Positions 47,288 through 60,700 of a stretch of DNA of 64,000 nucleotides are shown piece after piece. The stretch is taken from the NCBI RefSeq assembly GCF_900090045.1, contig NC_041780.1, positions 541,001-605,000 of the forward strand. Direction: 5' to 3'. The notes beneath the pieces are model-generated. The model ran no database searches, had not been told where the DNA came from, and worked only from the letters and a program-made list of their open reading frames with translations. This stretch comes from Plasmodium malariae (taxonomy: Eukaryota; Apicomplexa; Aconoidasida; Haemosporida; Plasmodiidae). The translations under genes and the position numbers were made by a program. The first letter of the stretch is position 1. Every line of letters starts with the position of its first letter.

Positions 47288-49693
47288 TTTTTTCAACTCC
47301 CTTTTATAATTTTTCCGTAAAGATCTTTTTCTGCTAAAAATGTCTTCAAACTTTACATTATTTTTATGAAGTTCATATATCTTTCTTGTTACTAAGTTTT
47401 CTAAATTATTGAAAATGTATATATCACCAGTGCTCGCTCCCCTGGATATCCTTCCGTTCCTGCTCAAGGGAAATGCACATACATATTTATACATGTACAT
47501 GTATACACGCATGTGCATATACATGTGCATGTAATATAAACATACAGTATAAACATACAATATAAAGAAAAAGAGATAACTAAATAACTTCTACCCACAC
47601 GTACTATGCACTTATATGTGCACAAATTTTTTTTTTTTTGTAACATTTAATGCAGTTATAATTTCTGATTTATAATTCATGATTTGTAATTCATGATTTG
47701 TAATTCATAATTTGTAATTCATAATTCGTAATTCATAATTCGTAATTCATAATTTGTAATTTTCTTCTTTTTTTTCTTCTTCTTTTTTTTTTTTTTTTTT
47801 TAACATTAACAGTACATGCAATTTAAACAATTTCTACATTCGCTGCTAATACATTTGAAAAAACGTTTTATAAAATGCATAAAAATATTGTACACATATA
47901 CGAAGCGCGCTTTACTTGACAAGTGTACATAACGTGGTAGTTGAGATGTCTATTATATTAGTGCTCATTACATTGTAGCAATTTTTTTTGTTCTATTTGT
48001 TTTTTTTGTTTTAATGTATTATTATATAACTTCTTTTTAGTAATATTAATGCAAATATATAATTGATATATGAACAATTGAATTTTGTTAAAAAATGGGT
48101 ACTTATCATGTTGTTACTATTTGTTTTTTTTACCTATGCGTGTAGACTATAATATTTGTTGGTGAGTCAAAATGAAAAAGATGAGTAATATCTTTTATAT
48201 CAACTCCTCTATGTATTATATCTGTTGTTACAAGTATAGGATTTTCTGAATTTTTAAAAAGTTCCAAAATTATGAACAAGTCATCTTTTTTAAATGAAGA
48301 ATTAAAAGCAAAAATGTTATCAAAATCTGATTTTAATAAACTAAATACACTATTACAACTTTTAACAGTATTACAAAAAATAATTATTTTTTTTTTTAAA
48401 TTTTCTTTTAAAATAATATTTTTCATAGCATCAATTTTTGTCTTAACATTATAAACTGGTAAATTTACAAAATGATAATTAATAAATGGATGAATATTAT
48501 GCAAATAATTTGTTTTTATAACAACTGAATTAGTTACATATTTCATTATATTGTTCTGTATGGACTTTTTCCCCTTATTTGATATAGTAGATGACGTTAC
48601 TATTGAAACAACTTTGTTGTTATTTAGTTTGTTCATTTCGTCATAAACGGTACTGATATATTTAATGTACGGTTTATCAAACATTAAATCTACTTCATCT
48701 ATTATAAAAAAATTTAAATTTTGCAAAAAATTTACTATATTTTCCTTGTTCTCTTTCATATAGGTAACAAATCTCACAGGAGAACATATTACAATTAAAT
48801 TGCTGATTTCATTAATTGAATCTTCCCCCTTCAGGTTAACCGTCTTTACCTTTATTTTTCTGAAAAAAATATCACACGGGAAATGGGTTGCATGTACTAT
48901 GAATACATAAGTGCGCACATAAATATGCCCATACGCATACACAAACATATGCACATACGCATACACAAACATATGCACATATCCATACACAAACATATAC
49001 ACGTGCCCGTACACACGGAATGTTTGAGAAAAATAGAGCCGCTACTGCTACGACGACACGATACGCAAAAATAAAAAAAAAAAATTATTTTATTTTATTT
49101 TATTTTATTTTTTTTGTCTCATAATGTTTGAAAAATTACTTTGAAAGGCGCTTTATAATATCATAGCATTGTTTACTTAACAAGCTGTTGTACTGAAAAA
49201 TGAGAACACGTGTATTTTGAATTTTTGGTTGTTTCAATATATGATTTAAAATGAGAATTATATAAGATAAAGTTTTTCCTATGCCATTTTCTGCCCCTAT
49301 GATAACATTTTTCAATTTTTCAAAATTTTTGTTATAATATTCTAATAAATCTGACTGAATAATTGATGGTACATTAATATTATATTTTTTTAATTCTTCT
49401 ACTAAGGTACCATGAATACGTAACTGAGAAAACGTTTGATTGCTTTTAAAAAAATACTCATCTTTGTTTTCTAATATTTCAGTTTTACATGGAAAATGTT
49501 CAATAGTAAAATTATAATGTCTTTGTACATTCTGTGGAGTACCCTTTTTTCTTTTCTCCTTTCTTTTACTTACATTGTCATATATAAATTTTGAATGTAA
49601 AAATGAGTTGTTACTAATTTTAGTTATATTGTAGCTATTTACTAAAATTAAAAAAAAAAAAAAAAAATATATTAGATGATATATAAAAAACAT
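47285..49693 (-). CDS. Divergent DEAD-box-like helicase with signal peptide, three exons
   Basis: Exons 49140-49693, 48134-48859 and 47285-47459 join in phase to about 484 residues. The N-terminus MFFIYHLIYFFFFFLILVNS is a strong signal peptide, followed by a basic stretch (SKRKEKRKKG) like a transit peptide, so apicoplast targeting is likely. Motif I is GAENGIGKT, motif II is DEVD instead of DEAD, and motif III is SST instead of SAT. VTTDIIHRGVDI corresponds to motif V, and motif VI (HRNGRISRG) is rebuilt exactly across the second intron. The splice through a catalytic motif strongly supports the exon model. The fold is a two-domain SF2 RNA helicase, but with altered motifs and little beyond the core. 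RNA remodelling in the apicoplast is inferred. It is the second such helicase within 10 kb. Confidence 0.87.
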
Positions 49694-50087
49694 AATAATT
49701 CTTGGCTCTTTACATTCTTTTCTTCTATTTTTTCTTCAAATTCTATTAAAACGTAAAAGAAAAAGAAAAGAGAACATAACAAAAAAAGTGAAACGGAGAG
49801 CGACAGGAAAAAGGAGAAAAAAAGGATAACAAGGAAAAGGCTGAAGAAGACGAAAAAAAATATATACATAAAAACGAAGTTAATGATGTACATAATAAAA
49901 TTCATAAAAAGGAGGAGTTCATTAAAACTGCTAAAAAGGGGAAGACACTGCAGGGGGCTAAGATAAAACATTTGCTTTATATAAGTATGTATATATATTT
50001 ATATATGTATATAAGCATATATGTATATAAGCATATATGTATATAAGCATATATGTATATACGCATATATGTATATACGCACATAAG

Positions 50088-50131
<44 letters not shown>

Positions 50132-50263
50132 GAACGTTTTAAAATTATTGTACTTATATAACGTACGAAATATTTATTTTTTTAAAGCAAATATATAACT
50201 CGTCAAAAGCAGTATATTTAGCATTACCACGCGTGCACTTACACATACTTGTATAATATGAGC

Positions 50264-50301
<38 letters not shown>

Positions 50302-51828
50302 ATGTACATATGATAGAAGGTTACAAGGAGTATACATGTATAATGTTACACCTTTTTCATTTTTAGTATTAACTGAAAAAATATTTTTTCGAACAATTTT
50401 TAACCGCTGAACAACGACGTAAATAAAATGTATAAAATAAATAAAAAGTAGTAATTTTTTTTTTTTTTAATTTTAGGGTGAAACATTAAAAAGAGTTTAT
50501 GTACATTGTGCACAAAAATTAAAAAAAAAAAAAAAATAAAATATATTAAATGACGTGGTGTTTTCTGAAATTAAAAATTTTTTAACAGGAATTTTTTTCT
50601 TTATTTTTTCTTCAACTAGTGATACATATATAATTTTTAAAATTACCTTTAATTAAAAAATTTGATATATTTCAGAATATGTATAACACAATACAGTTTT
50701 GTTTGATGTGGGGAGTTAACATGGGTATATTATATTTTACTGTTTTATTATTAATATAGGTTAAATAAAATAAAAAAAAAGAAAGAAAAGTTTTTTTATA
50801 TATTAATGTATGTGTCTACATATATAGAAATACATGTGCACATAAATGCCCATGTGTGTACAAATTTTAAGGTGTAAACAAATTTTTAGTAAAGTAGTAC
50901 TGTGTAGAGAGAATCCGCCAAAAATTTACACGCGTTGTACACATTAACGCATATAAATAGTTACATCCTTCAGAGAAAATAAAAAGAACTAATGGGAAAA
51001 TGAACAGATGAAAAATGATTAAGCGAGTAAATGATTAAGCGAGTAAATGATTAAGCGAGTAAATGATTAAGCGAATAGATGATTAAGCGAATAGATGATT
51101 AAGCGAATAAATGATTAATCAAATAAATGATTAAGCGAATAGATTAAGCGAATAGATTAAGCGAATAGATTAAGCGAATAACTAATTATGCGAATAACTA
51201 ATTATGCGAATAACTAATTATGCGATTTAATGAATTGTACAAAGAAATAAGGAAAATAAATAAACATGCAGTGAACAAGCGAACAAATAAATAAATAAAA
51301 TCATTATTATTCGCCGAGAGTTGCAGCAATATTTTTATGTTAAACAATGATCCACTATTTTATGTAATAGTTTTTACATTTTTTTTTTTTTTTTTTCCCA
51401 CAATATTAAAAGTAGAAAATAAACTAATCTATTTCGAAAGTCATTCGTTATATGGCATTGTCCGGTAAAAATAAATATAAGTAAAACATTGTTTTGTTAT
51501 CATTATATTTTTTTTTTTTTTTTAATGTTAAATGAAAATAAAATTAAAAAAAAAAAAAAAAATAGATAAAAAATATGAACAGTGAATGTGAAAAAAAGTA
51601 AGAACAAAATGGGAATAAAAATAAGAACAGGGATACGAAAAAACTAAAAAATGAAAAAACATTAAAAAAGAACGTAACATCAAAAATAATAAGAACAAAA
51701 TGGGAAAAATATTAACAAAATATATGCAAAACAATGCAAAAAAAAAAAAAAAAAAAAGTTTAAATAAAGTACAAAAAATGACCAGAATATACTTAACTAA
51801 AAGGTAAAAATACAACAAAAATTTAAAC
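49694..51828. other. Divergent intergenic region, no gene seen
   Basis: Lies between the starts of the minus-strand helicase and the plus-strand AN1 gene. It holds long (TA)n microsatellites (50088-50130, 50265-50300), a tatataagcatatatgta array (49985-50090), poly-A/T runs and the repeat at 51005-51230. The F/L-rich frame at 49672-49971 is pyrimidine-strand low complexity and probably the helicase 5' UTR. Confidence 0.6.
51005..51232. repeat. Degenerate 10-17-bp repeat (gattaagcgaataaat)
   Basis: A run of related units: atgattaagcgagtaa, then atgattaagcgaatag, then shortened agattaagcgaat, then ataactaattatgcga. The progressive shortening and divergence along the array suggest successive slippage events. 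Confidence 0.88.
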
Positions 51829-53565
51829 ATGGCTTACTTTTCTGATCTTTCTAAAAAATGTGAATTGGACGGATGTAGAAATCATGATTTTCTTCCATTT
51901 AAATGTGAATATTGCGGTTTAAATGTACACTTTAAAAAATAAAAAATAGTAAAATTCATACAAATATAAAGTTATATATATATAATGAAATTAAAGTTGT
52001 AAAGATTACAAATACCTGTTTTAGTAAACAAGTGAAAAAAAAATACATATATATCAAAATATAGAGTATATAAACAACTGTAAGAAACTTTATGATTTAT
52101 TTTTTCAAAAAAAGGAAGAAAAAACAAAAACGAAAAAAAAAAAAAAAAAATCGTTTATAAATATACCATTTTATTTTACTTATTGCTGTTGTAACACATT
52201 TATTTTATATGTCTTTTCACTCATACAGTTTTGCGAATTTCATAGAAAAGTTCAAGAACATACTTGCTCCAGGTTAAAAAATATAGATTTAAATAAAGTT
52301 GTATTATGTGAATACTGCGACCTGGTTCTACCTGATGTAAGCTAAAAAGTGAAGAAACCTTAAAAATCAGTTTTGCTGTGATGAAAATGGAATACATGGG
52401 ATTTATATATTTATGTGCACATATATAAATATATAAATATAAATACGTGCCTATATACATATACGTGTACTTATATATATATATATATACATACTTACAT
52501 TCGCGTATGTGCTGTAAGTGTCAAGACATGGGGCAGATTTCGCATGTAAATTATCTTTCTCATTATGCGTTCATATCATTCTCAAAGATGTGTATATCAT
52601 TAAATAATACATACTCTTTTTATGAATACGTAGAAGGAGGAAGAAATAGAAAAGCATTTAATTTATAAGTGTTCATATAAAAAAAAGAAAAGGACCATAA
52701 TTATATGTAACAAAAAAGGCTGTAAAACTGTAATGAATTAAAAAAAAAAAAAAAAAAAAAAAAAAGGAAAGCAAAACAAAGTAAAAGAAAAGAATGATTA
52801 TTTTCCTTCAAATTAGAACTACATAAATATGAATTAACACATATCTAAGAGAAATTGAAATGTGATCATATTGTCACTTTACATTTTTTTTTTTTTTTTT
52901 TAAATATATACAGTTATGCAATTTACCTGTACATGCAATAAAAAAAAAAAAAAAACATTCTTCTTATTCAAAACTTAAACTTTTCAGGTTTTGAATGACA
53001 TTAACAATTACATTTGTAAGAAATGCAAAAAGAACTTTTGCTTGCCTCATAGATATTCTGATGCACATGAATGTGGCAAAGAGTATACTGAGAAAGGCTT
53101 TTTTGAAAGTAATCCGGAAGTTTTAAGAATATTTACTATATTCGAAATGTGCATGTTGCATATTTTTTTATTATTCCTTATTCTCATGTACCTTTTTAGA
53201 TTTCGTTTCGTGCCATATTATTCCGCTTGCAATTTATTACATCCATTTCCGCTTCATTTTATATTCTCCTTTCTTTTTTTGCAATAGAATTTTTTTTTTT
53301 CTTCTAGGGAACAGTGGCTATAAAATAGCCAAATATGAAAGAAATTCTTACAGCAAAACGAACAAAAAAAATAAGGTTATTTTAATTTTTGCTTACGATA
53401 TATGTATATGTAAACTCTATCCACATTTCAAGTGTTTGCACAAATGAATAAAACTTATTATTATTATTATTATTATTATTTTTTTTTTTTTTTTTTTTTT
53501 TCAATGTATAATCTTTTAATATTAATTTTTAGAAAAAATGGGGAAAATGCTGCTCAGTTCAATGA
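51829..53565 (+). CDS. AN1-type zinc-finger protein (ZFAND2/AIRAP-like) with C-terminal CaaX box, six exons
   Basis: Exons 51829-51924, 52229-52336, 52634-52729, 52988-53108, 53308-53375 and 53533-53565 join in phase to 173 residues. The first AN1 finger reads CELDGCRNHDFLPFKCEYC then FCEFHRKVQEHTC; the second reads YICKKCKKNFCLPHRY then HEC. Between them is another Cys pair with KEEEIEKHLIYKCSYKKKK. This C-x-x-C, FLPF, FC-x-x-H pattern is that of ZFAND2-type proteins, which attach to p97 and proteasomes during proteotoxic stress. The protein ends KKWGKCCSVQ; the last four residues CSVQ are a CaaX box favouring farnesylation, as in human AIRAPL (ZFAND2B). It lacks obvious ubiquitin-interacting motifs. 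Exon edges rest on phase and zinc-ligand order; the fourth donor and the last exon are least certain. Confidence 0.88.
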
Positions 53566-54772
53566 CACAGTGCAATGCTGGATACGCTTATTTATTTGTG
53601 TCCGCATACACATATTTACGCATGTGCCTGTTAATATACACATTCGTCCATAAATATACAGATTCTTTAACTAATATACTCATTTGCCAGTTTATTTACA
53701 GATGAGCTACTATGTTTATTTGGGAATGTGCTATTTTGTTCATGTTGTTTATGCTCAATTTTGTTTATTTTTATTATGTTTATGTTTTATTTTGTTTCAT
53801 TTAGTTTCCCTTCCCATTATATTGTCATATGCTCTTCATCTCTGCCGTATTCTTTTGTTCATCATCATTATTCGCTTACTTCACCATCTCTTTTTAGTTG
53901 TTAATATATAACTTTATTTTCTTGTTACTCTTAATATGTTTTTAGTTTTTATTTTATTTGAGGCAAAACATTTCTGACCTGGTCAGAAATATCGAATTCT
54001 CATTTTTATCTAAATGGGCCCTATTTGGTACAATTTTGGTCAATTTTAGCCAGTTTTAGCCAATTTTTAACTAATCATTAGTAATAAAATAATAATATTA
54101 GTATCAATAGTGGTAATCATAATAATAATGGCAATAATAAAATTAATAAATAAAAAGGAAAGAATGTAACATAAGTTTTTCGAATGGATTGTAGAAATCA
54201 AATTTTATATCGTTTTTAAAACATTAAGTAAGATAAGAAGAATTCAAATGATAAGATAATTTAAAATGAGATGATAAATTAAAATGATAAGAAAGATTAA
54301 AACGTGAAGAAAGATTAAAACGTGAAGAAAGATTAAAACGTGAAGAAAGATTAAAACGTGAAGAAAGATTAAAACGATAAGAAAGATTAAAACGATAAGA
54401 AAAATTAAAACGATAAGAAAAATTAAAACGATAAGAAAAATTAAAACGATAAGAAAAATTAAAACGATAAGAAAAATTAAAACGATAAGAAATTATAAAA
54501 TGCTAAAAAAAATAAAAATAATGAAGGAAGAAACTTGTTTTTAACTTCAATGAAAATGCAAAAAGGGGCCACTAGGACAGTAGCTTCGAAGTTTTAACAG
54601 CAAAATTTATATAAACTCATTTACCACTGTTCACGTGTAAGCAGAAATGTACATGCACACATATGTATATGTGTAGGTATATGTACACGTATATGTATAT
54701 ACACATGTACATGTATGTGTGTATTTTTTTTTTTTTTTTTTTTAAAGTGAAAATGGGGGTGGAGGGAAACAT
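53566..54772. other. Convergent intergenic region
   Basis: Separates the 3' ends of the AN1 gene (plus) and the ATPase gene (minus). It contains the 18-bp array at 54240-54500 and an ACATGTATATG block at 54640-54720, followed by poly-T (54725-54743). No exon seen. Confidence 0.6.
54240..54505. repeat. 18-bp tandem repeat (agattaaaacgtgaagaa family)
   Basis: About fourteen copies in two sub-blocks: aaagattaaaacgtgaag on the left and aaaaattaaaacgataag on the right, a clean point at which one variant replaced the other. Confidence 0.9.
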
Positions 54773-57700
54773 CTAAGTAGGAACCTTCCTATTTTGAAAG
54801 TTAAAAAACTTTCTGACCCTGTTATAAAGCCGTTCACATAAAACATATTTTGATATTAAAATGTTAATAGCAATATTTAAAATGTTCAAAAAAATAAATT
54901 TTATTTTATGCCCAGTGCTGAGTATATTATTTCCATTTGGTCCATAAAAACTTAAGCCACTTGCTGAATAGGAAATTGCATCCAAAATTTTGATTTTTGT
55001 TCTTTTTGAAACTTCGTCATTGCAATTCATGCGAAACAGACAAGTTAGCTTGTTGGGGCCTCCGACTGTCAAGTATAGTAAAAAGACGTTTATTAGGCAA
55101 TAATACCTGCAAAAGGGGGGAGGAGGGAATAAAAGGTAATAAAAGATGTAGTATCGTGGAAATAGGATAAGATGCGTGGAAGTATGATGAATAAAGAGAT
55201 GGGCGGACGGCATATAATACCAGAATGGGTAGCAAACATAACAATGAAAACTTAAGGAAATATGCAAAAACGTGGGTGCATGCAAAGGTAAGGCGGAAGA
55301 CGTGTTGTGGCGGATTGCTGCAGCGAATGGCAGTTAGATGTTCATGTACTTACGTCATAAAGGTATAATTGGTAAAAATGTGCTTCCTGTATTTTCCTCC
55401 AAATGTGAGTATAAGGGCACTATTTACAATTTGAAAACAAAACCAAATACATGAGAGAAAACTCTCATAATTATCACTCATAAGCCACCATGACGATTTT
55501 GGTGCTGACGTGTTCATGTCATATGAAGATGGTAAATCATATATATAAAAAAATTGAAAAATTATTAAATAAAAGAAAAAAAAATTGACAATAAGTGTGC
55601 ATAATAAAGAAAGAATAGTCTGTGCACCAACAATACTGGATGTTGGTGTTTGTGTTTTTAATTTACAAGCTGGTTTTGATAATGTCATTGATTTGGCTAG
55701 TAATAATAAAATTATATTATCAAAAAATAAATACCCATATTCTGACATGACAGCATGAGCATTCATAAATAAAACAATTTTTATTATTGAAATCATAAAA
55801 CCGTAGAGAAGCATATATTTATAGCAATTTATAGAGGTAACTAAACAAGCTCTTCCTTCTCTTAATATATCAATAACACTTTTTAAATTTTCATTTTTAC
55901 TACTAAAAGGTGAAACAATAGATGAATCGGAATTTGATAAAGCTAAACCTGCATGAGAAATTTTTAAAGCACCACAATCATTACTTCCATCTCCGCACAT
56001 ACCACATATGTAATCAAATTTTATGAAGTCTCTAATAATTTCCATCTTATTATTCGGGGTTAGTCTTGAAAATATGCGAATTCTTAACAAAAAATTTTTG
56101 TATCCTTCTGGATTTTTGCTAACGCAAAATTGGTGCTGTGACTGCGGCTGCTGCTTCTGTTTGTGCTGTTGTTCCTCTTCTTCCTCCTCTTCTAAACTTC
56201 TTATATGAAATATATGAGATCTTACATGTTTGTACGCTTCACCGGTTAGTATTATTTCCTTATATATATCTTTATACAGTACAAGATTCGTATCAATTTT
56301 ATTATCATTTTGGATATTTACAAATCTTAACTCGTTGTTTAACACATATCCATAAACTATTATATTTTCTTCTACTCGATCCTCTTCACTCCCTTGAGTA
56401 GATAATATATTATTTTCCTCCAAATGTTTTTGATCTACGGGATTCATATATGAATATTCATTATTCCCCCTCCCCTTTTTGTTGTTCACATATGTGTTAT
56501 GATTCCTGTTGTTGGAGGTGTTACCATATGGACAACTCTCCCTACCACGTTCTCCTGCATTCGCATTGCTTCTTTCCCCCTCGTTCGGGGAACGGGACAG
56601 TAACATCATATTTTCATCGTCACTCTCTTGATCCTTGTTGCCTTCATATTTCTTGTTCAATGCAGAGTACTTATGAGCATTGTTTTTATTAGGATCCTCT
56701 TCTTTTTCAATTTTTTTTTTTTTCTCATTTTTTTTTTGACTTTTTTGTTCATTCTGGTTATGCATAAAGTTAGATGAGTAGTGATGACTTCCTTCCTTTC
56801 CCTTGTTTGATTTGAGGAAATTTTCAAACGACAAAAATTTGGTTTCATTTGAACGGTATGCATTTTCACTTGGGAGGTATAGATGTTCCTTTTCATTATC
56901 AATTTCTTTTTCCCCTATATTTTTTGCAAAATCCGATGCTGTACTCGAATCAATACTTAACGTAAAAAAGGATTCATAAAAATTTATATTATTAAATAAG
57001 CCTATTCTATTACCAACGTATAAACAGTTATATGCGTTATCTCCAGTTAAGATAACCGGTCTAATGGAAGAACTCTTTAAAGTCTGAATTACACTCTCTG
57101 CATCTTTCTTTATATGATTACTGAACATAATTAATGACAAGAAATTCATATTCTTTTCTAATTCTTCTCTAGAGAGAAGTAAAACTTGTTCATAGGATGG
57201 ATTATAAATAATTTTAAAAGCTAAAGCAATAACATAAAAACCATTTTTACTATATTCTTGTTCTTTTTTTTTGAAAAAGTATAATTCCTCATTTTTAACA
57301 CATTTCTGATAAATTTTATCAAATGAACCTTTTGAAAAAACAGTAAAAAATTTTTCCTTAAAATCAAAATTACCATAAGCTAATGTTGTAGAAGTTTTTG
57401 TATAATAATCGAACTCAAACATTTTTAAAATATCGAAATATTTGTATGTGTTATTTATCCTTAATGACACTCTTTTTATATCCATATTATGTTTATTTGT
57501 GTAATTCGTAATCATCATCTCTGTTGCTTCAAACAACTTCTTGTCAATTTCGTTTCCATAAATATTGTTATTGTCATAGTATACACACGAACTGCCAGCT
57601 AGTGCATAAATTAGTAGATGATAATTTGAGGGAGTATTTTTAAGAGTAACCTTGTTTGTCCACATCAACTTACTATTATACAGAAGAGACGTTACTGAGT

Positions 57701-60700
57701 TCATCGACGAATTCGAATTGTTAAAGAGGCTACTTCTTATGGGGGCATATTCGTTATATTCGCGTTCGTCCTTGCTACTCCGCTTCTTATCTACGCTTTT
57801 GTCCATGCTACTCTGCTTGGCATCTTCCCCTTTTTCATTACAACTTTTCTCACTGTTCAACTTCTTCTCTTTCCTTTGTTTTTTTTTTTTTTTTTGCGCA
57901 ATGCACCCCGTCGATAAGATCCGGGACAATATTAATTAAAACGTCTTGTTCGTCCTTTATATCCTTTTTGTGGTCTAAGCATGTGTTATCAGTACTTGAC
58001 TTGTCGTGTTCCCCTCCATATAGCCTTCCATCCATATTTACATTTCTAACATGTGCTATATCATCTATTAGATTATTCTGTTCTATTCTTTTTTTGAGCT
58101 CTTCACTATTTACATTATTTTTTTTATCCTGTAATGTATATTGGTATGTCTTTCCCTCGTAAGATTTCTGCTCTTCCATTTCATCATAACTCTGAAATAT
58201 GTCTTCACTGGATGTTCGGCTATTTTTCTCGCGCATATTAAAACTGGGAGATTTATCCCTCTTCTCCTCCTTCTCCTCCTTCTCCTTCTCCTCCTCCTCC
58301 TTCTCCTTCTCCTCCTTCTCCTTCTCCTCCTTCTCCTTCTCCTCCTCCTCCTTCTCCTTCTCCTCCTCCTCATCCTCATTCGTTTCCTTTTTTTCGTTAT
58401 GCAGAACATCATTCGGGGCAAGTTTCTCATCTTTCCCCTTCGTTTTATCCCCATTAACCATATGTGTCATATGTTTCTCTTTGTACGAAATTCTGACTTG
58501 TTCAGTTTTTTCCCCATCCACGTTTTCTGCACCCCTTGCGTTGTCATTACTAGAGTAGAAGGAGCGCCTTGAGTTGCTGCGACTGTGGCTTCGATTGTGG
58601 GAGCGGTCTGGATAGGGGTCGATGATGTGGTTACTTCCGCTGTTGTCGTTGTTAGGTTCGCTCTTGTCTACTTCTATCTCGTCTACTTCGCTTTTGTTGT
58701 AGACTTCTCTCTTGTCTACTTCGCTCTTGTCTACTTCTATCTCGTCTACTTCTATCTCGTCTACTTCGCTCTTGTATGCTTCTCTTTTTTTGCAGCCCCC
58801 GATTTTTGCGAACCCAGTTCTCTGGTAACCCTGAGTAACAGATTTAGAACTAGGAGCGATGAAAGAAGAGGGTCTTTCACATTTCATATCATACACATCA
58901 TCAATCATGCCCCTGTTGAAAGGACCTTTTTCTGTTAAGTTTATTTTCTTTTCAGTCAAAATATTATTACAAAAGTGCACACCTGAGAATTCTATGTTAT
59001 GATCTGTTAATGTTCCAGTCTTATCAAAAAAAAAAATTCGAATTTTACCGCATATAGGTATTCTAGATGGAGCTATACAACAAATGTTTTTTTCTTTTTT
59101 TAATCTATTAGTAGATATATTTAATCCTATATTTAAAACTACTGGTGTCCAAACAGGTAAAATTTGTGATAACGTTCCTAGTGTATAGAATATGGATGTC
59201 ATGTTAAGGCCTAAATAACGTATTTGAAAATATAGACATATCAAACTAAATAATATAGTAAAGACAAAAACTATTGGAAGCTGAGAATCGTATTTGAACA
59301 GTAATGGGTTAGGAAATAATACATTCTGCATGTACTTCCCTTTATATGTGTATATACTCACATTAATTACTATTGCGTATATATTATCTGAAAAATTTAA
59401 AGTTGATATGACTTCAGTCCCAGCGTACAGAAGGTTATTTGCTCTATATCGATGCCCACTTGGTTTATGGAGACCCCGAGAATTTCCGCTGCAACTACCA
59501 TTACTGCAACTTCCACTTCTTCTCCTTCTTCTGCTTCCGCTGCTGCTACTTCCCATTCTGCTAATATCATTCTTGACTCCCATTTTGTTACTCCTTGGGC
59601 TTGCTTCGAAACTCCTTTTTACTCTTTTGGCGTACTTGTTGTGATTATTCTCTAAAGAGGAGGATTTATGGGGGGCTCCCAACATGTGAGAAGCACCGGA
59701 CTGATCCGCATAACTCATATCAAACGAGTTAGGCCCATTCATACCTCTTTTCCAGTTCATACCGCTATCCCCACTCGGTACGCACGCTTTCTTCATTGGC
59801 CTCGATTCCCCTGTTAACAAACTTTCGTCCACTAGGACATGGCCAGTTAATAATATGCAGTCACATGGAATGGTCATCTTGGGGGTAATAATAATTATAT
59901 CCCCAATAGTTAAATTGTTCGATGGAATTTGTTGTACTACTGAATTTCTATACACAGTCACTACAGTATTATTGTTAGCTTGAATATTATCAAAAATTTC
60001 TTTTTTATTTTTCTGATTTTTTAAAATTTTTCTTACAACGGTTAGCAGAGATATGACTATCCATATAATGGAAGTAATTATTTCTTTCCAAAAAAAATTT
60101 TTATATGTTATATATAACTGAAACATGTATATACCATCTAACAATTCTCTTCTCATGTTTGTAAAAAAAGAGAAAATTTCTAGGTGGATGTTGTTATACC
60201 CATATTCGTTTATGTTGTTAATAATTTCATTATTGTTTAGTCCACCTTTTTTTAATATATAATTAAAATCTAAACTATTCACTTTTTCCTTTATTCTACA
60301 GGATATATTGTAAAAGGCGTCCTTCTCTTCATTGTATACATATTTCATGCTTCTAAAGAAGAAGTACCTTATATTCTCTTCATTTGTTCGAACTCGTATT
60401 TTGTACACTTTTAGCATTTTTTCCTTAGGTATTCTTCTCACTTCAGTACTATGTTGTTGTCGTTTTACATATCGATGTTGTGGTTGATAGTGATTATTAT
60501 CGTTGTTATCCCCCCTTTCTATTTTTTTTTTTATTTTTTTTGTTTTCATGTGCTTTTTGACTGTGGTATCTTCTGCACTCATATTGTTATCATACTTTTT
60601 GTTCCTCAAATGATTCATATCTGTGTTATCTTTTGAGTTAATAAAATTTTTGATCATATTTAAATATGAATGGTATACGTTTAAGAATACGTAAAAGTGC

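Noticed and set aside
51005..51232. Possible CRISPR-like or regulatory array
   Set aside because: Adjacent slipping units without unique spacers; a simple minisatellite in a eukaryotic genome.
58110..58572. Poly-Arg (minus) and poly-Leu/Phe-Ser (plus) frames
   Set aside because: Alternative readings of the Glu/Lys repeat in the ATPase.
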